Source: SZUA-444 sp965226565 (lineage in GTDB: Bacteria > Bacillota > Clostridia > Oscillospirales > Ruminococcaceae). Taken from it: DNA of 64,000 nucleotides. Shown in pieces: positions 8,720 to 15,690 of this stretch. Within the stretch, counting starts at the first letter, position 1; each line of letters starts with the position of its first letter. The stretch covers positions 620,001 through 684,000 of the forward strand of contig CBDDDI010000004.1 of NCBI GenBank assembly GCA_965226565.1. Direction: 5' to 3'. Both the position numbers and the translations under genes were made by a program. Below the pieces are notes generated by a model. It saw only the letters and a program-made list of their open reading frames with translations. It was not told the origin of the DNA and did not search any database.

Positions 8720-9790
8720 ATGATTAGTATTAATAAATTATTAGATGATGCAAAAACTCTGGAAGCTTCTGATGTTCATTTAACAGATGGTCTTCCACCT
8801 GTTGTTAGAATAAATGGTTCTTTGAGAAAATTGAGTCTTTATGGAGATATGAATGATAGTTTGATTATGGAAGCTGTTGAACAAATGGTTAATCAACGTC
8901 AATATGATCAGATTACTGCTATTAAAGATACAGATTTTTCTTATGAATCTGCATCAGGCATCAGACACAGAGTTAATGTTTATCATCAAAGAGGTCATGT
9001 TGCAGTTGCAATAAGATTACTTAGAAATGAAATTCCAACAGTAAAAGATCTTGGGCTTCCTCAAATATTAAACAATTTCGCAATGGAGCCAAGAGGTTTG
9101 TTTCTTGTTACTGGCCCAACTGGTTCTGGTAAATCTACAACTTTGGCTGCTATGATTGATCATATTAATGAAAATAAAAATTCTCATATTATAACTCTTG
9201 AAGATCCTATAGAATACACACATACTCATAAACAATGTATTATAAATCAACGTGAAGTAGGACTTGATATAGAGAATTTTTCAGATTCATTAAGAGCTTC
9301 GCTTCGTGAAGATCCTGATGTTATTCTTGTTGGTGAGATGAGAGACTTTGAAACTATTTCAGCTGCTATTACTGCTGCTGAAACAGGCCATTTAGTTTTA
9401 TCAACACTTCATACAGTTAGTGCTGCTGAGACGATAAACAGAATTATAGATGTTTATCCTGCGCATCAACAAGGACAAGTTAGATCAGAGCTTGCAAACG
9501 TTTTGGTTGGTATTGTTTCTCAAACTCTTGTTCCTACAGCGGATGGTAATGGAAGAGTTGCTGCAAGTGAGATACTTGTTGCTAATGATGCTGTTTCTTC
9601 AATGATAAGAGAAAATAAAGTGCATATGGTTGATTCAGCTATTCAAACAGGACGTGCTTCAGGAATGACAACTCTTGATCAGTGTCTTGCTAAATTGGTT
9701 AAATCACAAAAAATTACGCTTAAATCTGCTATGTATGCTTGCCAAAATAAAGAAGAGTTAAATAGATATTTGTCTGGTTCAATAATGTAA
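8720..9790 (+). CDS. pilT: Type IV pilus retraction ATPase PilT
   Basis: 356 residues. PAS-like N-domain then RecA-like core with Walker A GPTGSGKSTT (about 130-139), LEDPIEY, and Walker B in DPDVILVGEMRD. The C-terminal part contains a variant of the PilT AIRNLIRE motif (AVSSMIRENK). It depolymerises pili, driving twitching motility and DNA or surface contact. The ATG at 8720 is 8 bases after GTGAGG; the TTG two codons earlier is too close to it. The gene follows pilB by 27 bases in the same transcription unit. Confidence 0.93.
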   Translation: MISINKLLDDAKTLEASDVHLTDGLPPVVRINGSLRKLSLYGDMNDSLIMEAVEQMVNQRQYDQITAIKDTDFSYESASGIRHRVNVYHQRGHVAVAIRLLRNEIPTVKDLGLPQILNNFAMEPRGLFLVTGPTGSGKSTTLAAMIDHINENKNSHIITLEDPIEYTHTHKQCIINQREVGLDIENFSDSLRASLREDPDVILVGEMRDFETISAAITAAETGHLVLSTLHTVSAAETINRIIDVYPAHQQGQVRSELANVLVGIVSQTLVPTADGNGRVAASEILVANDAVSSMIRENKVHMVDSAIQTGRASGMTTLDQCLAKLVKSQKITLKSAMYACQNKEELNRYLSGSIM

Positions 9791-9847
9791 TGTTTATAGT
9801 GTTCAGAAAAATGTGTAATTATATTAAAAATAGATGTGGAGGACTTT

Positions 9848-10360
9848 ATGAAAATATTAAATAAAAAAATAAAAGCCTTTACACTGGTAGAATTAATAGT
9901 CGTTGTTGCTATTATAGGTATTTTGGCCTTAATTGTATCTCCATCTATTGCGAAATCTATTACAGATGGAAAAAATAATTCTGTTAATCAGAATGCAAAA
10001 CTTATGTATAGAGCTTTGCAAGATAGAGTTAATAAAATTGCTATTGAAAGAATGGATGATAAAATACTTAAAATAGAATGTGTTAATACAAAAGCAATGG
10101 TTACTATGCAAAAAAAGGATGGGACAACTGATAAATTTGATTGGGATTTATCAAATGCTTTAGGTAAAGATGTGACAAGTGGAAGTTGGGTTGTAAATGT
10201 GGATCCAGATAAGTTTATTGTAAATTATGTGCTTTGGGCAAAAGAAAACTATTCAAGTTTTCCAGGAACAAATTTTAAAAGTTATAAAGCGCAAAAAAGT
10301 TATAATAAAAATGTAAAATCTGCTAATGCATATGTTGGATGTTATCCGATAGGGTTGTAA
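9848..10360 (+). CDS. Type IV pilin-like protein (minor pilin)
   Basis: 170 residues. Leader MKILNKKIKA followed by FTLVELIVVVAIIGILALIV, with Glu5 and Ala at -1. The soluble domain is short and lysine-rich, with no Cys pair that would staple a D-region. The ATG at 9848 follows GTGGAGGA; a GTG within that ribosome site is not a plausible start. It lies between pilT and the likely major pilin. Role (minor or alternative pilin) is inferred from position. Confidence 0.75.
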   Translation: MKILNKKIKAFTLVELIVVVAIIGILALIVSPSIAKSITDGKNNSVNQNAKLMYRALQDRVNKIAIERMDDKILKIECVNTKAMVTMQKKDGTTDKFDWDLSNALGKDVTSGSWVVNVDPDKFIVNYVLWAKENYSSFPGTNFKSYKAQKSYNKNVKSANAYVGCYPIGL

Positions 10361-10363
10361 TTA

Positions 10364-10383
10364 AAAAGTGAATAATCACTTTT
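10364..10383 (+). other. Hairpin between two pilin genes
   Basis: Perfect 8-bp stem (10364-10371 with 10376-10383) with the 4-base loop ATAA. It ends about 20 bases before the major-pilin ribosome site and has no real T-tract. It may stabilise the downstream pilin mRNA or trim readthrough. Confidence 0.45.
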
Positions 10384-10412
10384 AAATAATAAATAATTGG
10401 AGGAGAAAAATT

Positions 10413-10835
10413 ATGAAAAAAATCAACAAAAAATTAAGAAAGAATAAAAAAGGTTTCACTCTTGTTGAGTTAATTGTTGTTATTGCAATTATTGCGGTTC
10501 TTGCTGCTATTATAGTTCCGAATATGATTAAATATTTAGAAAATGCTAAACAATCTGAACTCAATAGCACTGCTACTTCTATTTATCAAGCGGCAAGTGC
10601 AGCTTGGACGGATGCATATAGTAATAATGGTAATACAGAAATAAGCGGGACTAAAATAGGTGAAGTAGAAGTTACTGATTATTTATCTGCTCCATTAAAA
10701 GAAGGTGTTACTTTTACTATTGCAGGAGGCACAGATGGTGTAAAATATGTAACAGTCAAAGATACTAATACAAATAAAGAGGCAATAGCTCCAGCTGGTG
10801 CTAAGGTTAATGGAGATACTCCTTCTGGCGAATAA
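10413..10835 (+). CDS. pilA: Probable major type IV pilin
   Basis: 140 residues. Basic leader ending NKKG, then FTLVELIVVIAIIAVLAAI, with Gly at -1 and Glu5, all canonical. The compact size, Ala/Thr-rich soluble domain and strong GGAGGAG ribosome site suit an abundant structural pilin, and a terminator follows directly. The helix end and next region (STATSIYQAASAAWTDAY) closely match the downstream paralogue at 10995. Assignment as the major pilin is inference from signal quality and context. Confidence 0.78.
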   Translation: MKKINKKLRKNKKGFTLVELIVVIAIIAVLAAIIVPNMIKYLENAKQSELNSTATSIYQAASAAWTDAYSNNGNTEISGTKIGEVEVTDYLSAPLKEGVTFTIAGGTDGVKYVTVKDTNTNKEAIAPAGAKVNGDTPSGE

Positions 10836-10893
10836 TAGTTAAAATATGTAATATTTTATAATAAATTGAATAAATAGTATTAAAACTTTGTTG

Positions 10894-10925
10894 ACAAGTC
10901 CTACAAAATAGGACTTGTTTTTTTG
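10894..10925 (+). terminator. Terminator of the pilus operon
   Basis: 9-bp perfect stem (10894-10902 with 10910-10918), 7-base loop, followed by eight T residues. Classical intrinsic terminator. Confidence 0.9.
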
Positions 10926-10943
10926 TGCGATATAAGGTATAAT
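10915..10943 (+). promoter_or_regulatory. Sigma-A promoter of the orphan pilin gene
   Basis: TTGTTT at 10915-10920, 17-base spacer, perfect TATAAT at 10938-10943. It overlaps the end of the preceding terminator, so the pilin gene at 10995 is probably transcribed separately. Confidence 0.6.
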
Positions 10944-10994
10944 ATTATTAAAGGATTAAATATTTTAACAAATAATTAGAGGTGCATAATAAGA

Positions 10995-11396
10995 ATGTCA
11001 ACATATAAAAAATCGTTTGGATTAGTAGAAGTGATCGCTGCTCAAGGTATTGTATTAATAGTGTTAGCAATTGTATTTCCAATTTTAATAAACCAGTTTT
11101 CACAAGCTAAAAAATCTAAAGTAGATAAAACAGCATCAACAATTTATAAAGCAGCTTCAGCTATTTGGTTAGATGCTTATACAAATAATGATATTATTGT
11201 TGAAGGATGTGATAAAGAAGAAAATCCTTATTTAATATCTAAATCAGGTGTTAAATATAATGTTGAAAAATATTTGACTACAGAAATTCCTGAAGATTAT
11301 GAAGTTAGTATATCTGTTAATAGTGTTGGAGATAAACAAGGTATTGGTGATGTAGAAGTAATTAAAGGTAAAGTGAAATCTATTATATCAAATTAA
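10995..11396 (+). CDS. Orphan pilin-like protein, paralogue of the major pilin
   Basis: 133 residues. The leader MSTYKKS precedes FGLVEVIAAQGIVLIVLAIV: Glu5 is kept but -1 is Ser and the helix carries a polar Gln-Gly step. The segment TASTIYKAASAIWLDAYTNN is close to the matching part of the probable major pilin at 10413, so the two are duplicates that diverged. It has its own promoter and terminator. Processing by PilD at Ser-Phe would be unusual. It could be a minor or alternative pilin, or a decaying copy. Confidence 0.7.
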   Translation: MSTYKKSFGLVEVIAAQGIVLIVLAIVFPILINQFSQAKKSKVDKTASTIYKAASAIWLDAYTNNDIIVEGCDKEENPYLISKSGVKYNVEKYLTTEIPEDYEVSISVNSVGDKQGIGDVEVIKGKVKSIISN

Positions 11397-11410
11397 ATAA
11401 TGTAAAAAGT

Positions 11411-11448
11411 AAAGCAACTTCATGTGAATTAAATGAAGTTGCTTTTTA
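11411..11448 (+). terminator. Terminator after the orphan pilin
   Basis: 13-bp stem (11411-11423 with 11433-11445) followed by a T-run. Confidence 0.85.
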
Positions 11449-11458
11449 TTATTGCATA

Positions 11459-11490
11459 ACAAAACGAGTGCCACTATTGCAGCACTCGTT
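11459..11490 (-). terminator. Terminator of the flagellin gene
   Basis: 9-bp stem (11463-11471 with 11482-11490). Read on the minus strand it is followed by TTTT. It lies about 110 bases past the flagellin stop. Confidence 0.65.
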
Positions 11491-11603
11491 ATAGTTAGAC
11501 ATTAAAATTAAGTCGACATAAGCTTTAAATTAAACATTGCTTCCGTTACAATATTTAAAAAAGCGAAAACAAAACATAATTTCTTTTCGACAACTAACTT
11601 TGA

Positions 11604-12833
11604 TTAGCCAAGAAGTTGAAGAACGCCTTGTGGAAGTTGATTAGCTTGAGCAAGCATAGCTTGAGCAGCTTGGTTAAGAATATTATTCTTAGTGTATGTC
11701 ATCATTTCTGCAGCCATATCAACGTCACGAATTCTTGATTCAGCAGCTGTTAGGTTTTCTTTAGTTGTACCTAAGTTGTTGATTGTGTGCTCTAGTCTGT
11801 TTTGAAGAGCACCAAGATCAGCTCTTGTGCTTGAAACGTTATTGATAGCTGTATCAACAACATCAATAGCACTGTTAGCGCCTGAAGCAGTTGTTAAGTT
11901 AATGCTATCAACACCGATACCAGCAGAAGACATATCGCCAATTGTTAGATCAACAGATTGTTCTTCTGAACCATTAGCACCGATTTGGAATGACATTGTG
12001 TCACTAGAAGCAGATGTACCAGTAACTGTAACAGCTGTACCGTATGCTGAAATTAAATCAGTAGCAACATTATCAGCTGTAGCAGATGCATCGTTAGCAA
12101 CAAATTGGATTCTTCCTAGTCCAACGTCTGTTAGATCAAGTTCACCTTTGTCACCAGCAGCAAAAGCAGCACCAGGATTAGTTGTGTTTCTTAGTTTTTC
12201 AGTAAGATCTAGTTCTACAATTTTTGAATCTGTACCATCAGTAATTGTAACTTTAAGATCTGTAGCAGCAGTACCAGCTTCCATTGTTACTGTGTTGCCT
12301 TCTTTAGCACCAAATCCAGTAACGTTAGTAACAACTACTTTAGCAGTTGTAGCTAAATCAGCTGTTAAGCCAGATTTAGTCCAATCAGGCATACCTGTTG
12401 CACCAGCACCAACTGTACCGTTTAGAAGTTTTTTACCGTTGTATTCAGTAGCTGTTGAAATTCTGTCTAGCTCAGTTTTAAGAGCTTGAACTTCTTTATC
12501 AATGTTAGCTCTGTCATTGTTATCATCATATGTTCCGTTAGCTGATTGAACTGAAAGTTCTCTCATTCTTTGTAGAATTGAGTGAGTTTCATTCAAAGCA
12601 CCTTCAGCTGTTTGAATCAATGAAATACCATCTTGAGCATTTCTTCCAGCTTGTGTTAGACCTGAGATTTGACCTCTCATTTTTTCAGAGATAGCAAGAC
12701 CAGCAGCGTCGTCACCAGCTTTATTGATTCTGTAACCTGATGAAAGTTTTTCCAAAGATTTTGCAACAGCACTTTGGTTTGATGAAAGTTGTCTGTGAGC
12801 ATTTAATGCACTAATATTGTGTTGAATTACCAT
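11604..12833 (-). CDS. hag: Flagellin
   Basis: 409 residues, filament subunit of the flagellum. The conserved N-terminal coiled domain has NISALNAHRQL, LSSGYRIN and DDAAGLAISEKMRGQI (D0/D1, about 1-140). A variable central part of about 180 residues is rich in Thr, Ala and Gly (D2-type), and the C-terminal D0/D1 ends in QANQLPQGVLQLLG. There is no signal peptide, as expected for export by the flagellar type III apparatus. AGGAGG precedes the ATG. It is the only flagellar gene here; a sigma-28 promoter precedes it. Base use is more G+C-rich than its neighbours, as is common in highly expressed genes. Confidence 0.97.
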   Translation of the reverse strand: MVIQHNISALNAHRQLSSNQSAVAKSLEKLSSGYRINKAGDDAAGLAISEKMRGQISGLTQAGRNAQDGISLIQTAEGALNETHSILQRMRELSVQSANGTYDDNNDRANIDKEVQALKTELDRISTATEYNGKKLLNGTVGAGATGMPDWTKSGLTADLATTAKVVVTNVTGFGAKEGNTVTMEAGTAATDLKVTITDGTDSKIVELDLTEKLRNTTNPGAAFAAGDKGELDLTDVGLGRIQFVANDASATADNVATDLISAYGTAVTVTGTSASSDTMSFQIGANGSEEQSVDLTIGDMSSAGIGVDSINLTTASGANSAIDVVDTAINNVSSTRADLGALQNRLEHTINNLGTTKENLTAAESRIRDVDMAAEMMTYTKNNILNQAAQAMLAQANQLPQGVLQLLG

Positions 12834-12849
12834 AATATTACCTCCTGTA

Positions 12850-12956
12850 ATTTTCTAAAAAGAAAATCCATTTCTTTCTTATAATTTTATTCCATTGTTC
12901 TTAAAAAACAGGGCCCTTGTTTTTTAAAAGTTAATGGATGAAACTTTTTGTTTCAT
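12850..12956 (-). promoter_or_regulatory. Flagellin mRNA leader with three hairpins
   Basis: The roughly 120-base leader has three inverted repeats: 12938-12956 (7-bp stem at the very 5' end), 12901-12927 (10-bp stem around GGGCCCT) and 12850-12867 (7-bp stem just before the ribosome site). Likely roles are mRNA stability or translational control; this is inference. Confidence 0.5.
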
Positions 12957-12963
12957 ATAATAT

Positions 12964-12990
12964 ATATCGGCAGGATTTTTTATAACTTTA
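12964..12990 (-). promoter_or_regulatory. Sigma-28 (SigD/FliA) promoter of flagellin
   Basis: On the minus strand: TAAA (12990-12987), 15 bases, then GCCGATAT (12971-12964). This is a perfect match to the sigma-28 consensus TAAA-N15-GCCGATAW. It implies that a sigma-28 gene and a flagellar regulon lie elsewhere in the genome. Confidence 0.93.
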
Positions 12991-13281
12991 GCATTTTTAT
13001 AAAAAAATTTTTTATTATGGCTTGTATTTTGTAAATACTTAATAGTTTGTAACTTAAATAGTAACATTTAAAGGTGTTATTTAGTTTTTTAATATATAAA
13101 TCATGGTTTATAATCCTATAAGAAGATATACTATATAATAGTAAATTATAAATTGCATTTTGTTATTAGTGTATAACATATAAGATTATATTTATGTTAT
13201 AAATGAAAAAACAAGTTTATTTTTATACTTTATATAAATAATAAAATCATAATTATGAAGTTAAAATTTATTTTTAAAGAC
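12991..13281. other. AT-rich intergenic stretch, nothing assigned
   Basis: About 290 bases, almost all A and T, between the flagellin and ferredoxin promoters. I see no open reading frame with a ribosome site and no stable RNA structure. Confidence 0.5.
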
Positions 13282-13309
13282 TTGATTTTTTTTTGTATTA
13301 TGTTAAAAT
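13282..13309 (+). promoter_or_regulatory. Sigma-A promoter of ferredoxin
   Basis: TTGATT at 13282-13287, 16-base spacer, TAAAAT at 13304-13309, about 45 bases before the ferredoxin ATG. Confidence 0.6.
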
Positions 13310-13356
13310 ACTGATTGAGAAGAAATTCTTATACACAAATTAAAGGAGGTATTGTA

Positions 13357-13527
13357 ATGGCTTATATTATTTCAGACGAATGTATTAGCTGTGGTGCTTG
13401 TGAACCAGAATGTCCTGTTGAAGCAATTTCTGCTGGAGATAGCAAATATGTTATTGATCCTGATAAATGTATCGATTGTGGAGCTTGTGAAGGTGTATGT
13501 CCTGTTTCTGCACCACACGCACAATAA
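13357..13527 (+). CDS. 2[4Fe-4S] ferredoxin
   Basis: 56 residues, a classical clostridial ferredoxin that carries low-potential electrons for pyruvate oxidation and hydrogenases. Two cluster motifs are seen: CISCGACEPECP and CIDCGACEGVCP. The ATG at 13357 follows AAAGGAGG; the longer in-frame reading from 13315 adds a sequence not found in ferredoxins and has no ribosome site. Single-gene transcription unit with its own promoter and terminator. Confidence 0.97.
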   Translation: MAYIISDECISCGACEPECPVEAISAGDSKYVIDPDKCIDCGACEGVCPVSAPHAQ

Positions 13528-13547
13528 TTTTTTGCTTACAAAAAATT

Positions 13548-13585
13548 AAACCTCCTGTGGAAATGACATAGGAGGTTTATATTTT
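13548..13585 (+). terminator. Terminator of ferredoxin
   Basis: 9-bp outer stem (13548-13556 with 13570-13578) with partial inner pairing, then a T-rich tail. Confidence 0.8.
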
Positions 13586-13606
13586 TGCGTATTATGTAGA
13601 TTTTAA

Positions 13607-14233
13607 TCATATTTTGTCTAATGAATCAATTGCTTTTTGTATTTGATTTTTTAGATTTTTATAAAATATGTCAAATAATATATCAACAGAACCAAGTAAA
13701 AAAATGTTTTTATTTGTAGTAATTGCGAGTTCAGGCACGTTTGATAGTATAAAAGATTTGTACCAATTAGCGTTATATTCAGCTACAGGTTGTCCTTTTT
13801 TAATAAGTTTATTAATAAAATCATATTGTTCAGTAATAGCTTGTTTATAATTATAAGCACCTTTTTTTAAAACTGTGATATAAATTTCTTTTAGTTGGTT
13901 GTCAGTCATAGATACATCATTAATTGTATATTTTTTAATTAGTGGTATTCTTACTGCAAAACTATACAAAATAAGAGATAGGACTTGATTGTATTCATCA
14001 GAATTCATTTCTGCACATTTTTGTGGATTTATTTTAAGTCCTAAATGTTTTAAACAATCAACATTATTGATGTTGTTTTCAATAACTTTTAATACATCGT
14101 TAAAATCACAATTATAAAAATCATCTTCTGCTAATGAATAAACATATTTTATTGAGTTGTATAAATTTACACCTGTTTTTACTATAATGTTGGACAAAGT
14201 ATTTATTGCTTGGCGTTCGCTTTGAAATTGCAT
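13607..14233 (-). CDS. Protein of unknown function, largely helical
   Basis: 208 residues. I do not recognise a family. It has no signal peptide or membrane helix, and looks alpha-helical and soluble, with scattered Cys residues that form no metal motif. GGTGAT precedes the ATG. It is monocistronic, convergent with ferredoxin and divergent from the first TrkA-like gene. Codon use matches its neighbours, so it does not look foreign. Confidence 0.65.
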   Translation of the reverse strand: MQFQSERQAINTLSNIIVKTGVNLYNSIKYVYSLAEDDFYNCDFNDVLKVIENNINNVDCLKHLGLKINPQKCAEMNSDEYNQVLSLILYSFAVRIPLIKKYTINDVSMTDNQLKEIYITVLKKGAYNYKQAITEQYDFINKLIKKGQPVAEYNANWYKSFILSNVPELAITTNKNIFLLGSVDILFDIFYKNLKNQIQKAIDSLDKI

Positions 14234-14380
14234 TTAAATCACCATTTCTTTTAAAGTTTATTTATAATTATATTGCATTTTTGAACAAATTTCAATGAAA
14301 TTTATAATTTTACTTTATTTTTTGCATTAAATAAGGTACAATAAAAGATGAGTTATTTTATGAAAATAAGGAGTATTTAG

Positions 14381-15001
14381 ATGAACATATTAGTAGTTGG
14401 TTGCGGTAAGGTAGGTTCAAACCTTGCAGGCATTTTGTCTAATCAAGGCCATGACGTATCAGTTTTAGATAGAAATGAAGAAGATTTTGATTTGTTACCA
14501 AAAGATTTTAATGGATTTACAACAATAGGTTTTCCTGTTGATTTGGATGTACTTAAGAAAGCTGGAATTGAAAGTTGCGATGCGGTTTGTGCTGTTACGC
14601 CTAATGATAATATTAATATAATGACTTGTGAAGTTGCTAAAGAAATTTTTAAGGTTCAAAAAGTTTTTGTTAGAATTTATGATCCTAAAGTTGAGGCTGT
14701 TTTTTCAGAATTTGGTATGAGAACTGTTTGTCCAACTAATTTAACGGTTTCTGCTATATGTTCTGCTCTTAATAATAATCATTGTAGCAAAAGTATCAAT
14801 GTTGGTACTAGAACTATTTATTTTAATAAAATGGATATTCCTAAGAATTTTGTAGGTTTAAATGTTAGTGATATTGAATTTGAAGAAGATGAAATTTTAT
14901 TCGCTATTGAACGTGGTGAAGGTAATTTAATATTAGTTGGATTAACGGATATGATACTTGAAAAAGATGATATTCTTGTGTTTTCTAAAATTGTTGATTA
15001 G
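14381..15001 (+). CDS. trkA: TrkA/KtrA-like potassium uptake regulatory subunit (1)
   Basis: 206 residues. RCK_N Rossmann domain with GCGKVGSNLAG at 8-18 for NAD(H)/nucleotide binding, then a short RCK_C domain from about 140. Such proteins gate TrkH/KtrB potassium channels from the cytoplasmic face. It is followed 11 bases later by a second TrkA-like gene. No channel subunit is present in the window. The ATG follows AAGGAG. Confidence 0.88.
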   Translation: MNILVVGCGKVGSNLAGILSNQGHDVSVLDRNEEDFDLLPKDFNGFTTIGFPVDLDVLKKAGIESCDAVCAVTPNDNINIMTCEVAKEIFKVQKVFVRIYDPKVEAVFSEFGMRTVCPTNLTVSAICSALNNNHCSKSINVGTRTIYFNKMDIPKNFVGLNVSDIEFEEDEILFAIERGEGNLILVGLTDMILEKDDILVFSKIVD

Positions 15002-15012
15002 TAGGTGATTAT

Positions 15013-15675
15013 ATGAAAGTTACTATTGTTGGTGGTGGAAAAGTTGGTTATTATCTTGTTAAAACTTTGCTTAGCCATGGTTATGAACCAACTATTATAG
15101 AAATTGATAAAAAAGTTTGTTCTCAAATTGCAAACGAACTTGATATACCAGTTATTTGTGGAGACGGAACAAGCCTTGATGCATTAAAAGAAGCTGAAGT
15201 TGGACGTTCTAGTGTTGTTGTTGCTGTTTCTGGGCAAGATGAAGATAATTTGGTTGTTTGTCAAATTGCTAAAAAAATATTTGATGTGCCTAAAACTATT
15301 GTTAGAGTTAATAATCCTAAAAATGCTGATGTTATGAAAAAACTTGGTGTTGACAACGTTATTAGTGGAACGGATAGAATTGCTGAACTTTTTGAAAGAG
15401 AAGTTGATACTTCAAAAATTAAACAGGTTTTATCTTTAAATCATGGGATTGGTTCTATTGCTGAAATAAATATTCCTGAAGATTATAAACAAGATGGAAT
15501 AAAGCTTAGTGAACTTAAACTTCCTGAAAATATAAATATTATTTCAATAGAAAGAGATCAAAAGTTAATTATTCCACGTGGTAATATTGCTTTGAACTCT
15601 AAAGACAAACTTTTGGTTATTTCAAATAATATAACACTACCTAAAATACAGTCTATATTTAAAATTAAGAATTAG
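15013..15675 (+). CDS. trkA: TrkA/KtrA-like potassium uptake regulatory subunit (2)
   Basis: 220 residues. RCK_N domain with GGGKVGYYLVK at 6-16 and an acidic residue at the end of the second strand (IIEID), then RCK_C from about 140. It is similar in layout to the preceding gene but not a recent duplicate. Together they may form a hetero-octameric ring on one channel, as with split TrkA halves; this is inference. AGGTGAT lies ahead of the ATG. Confidence 0.9.
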   Translation: MKVTIVGGGKVGYYLVKTLLSHGYEPTIIEIDKKVCSQIANELDIPVICGDGTSLDALKEAEVGRSSVVVAVSGQDEDNLVVCQIAKKIFDVPKTIVRVNNPKNADVMKKLGVDNVISGTDRIAELFEREVDTSKIKQVLSLNHGIGSIAEINIPEDYKQDGIKLSELKLPENINIISIERDQKLIIPRGNIALNSKDKLLVISNNITLPKIQSIFKIKN

Positions 15676-15690
15676 AAGAAAGGAATTTTG

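Noticed and set aside
11827..12489. 220-residue frame antisense to flagellin
   Set aside because: Shadow of the biased Ala/Thr codons of flagellin, low-complexity Ser/Val-rich product, no ribosome site.
12991..13281. Small RNA gene or origin in the AT-rich gap
   Set aside because: No promoter-terminator pair and no DnaA-box cluster; only general AT richness.
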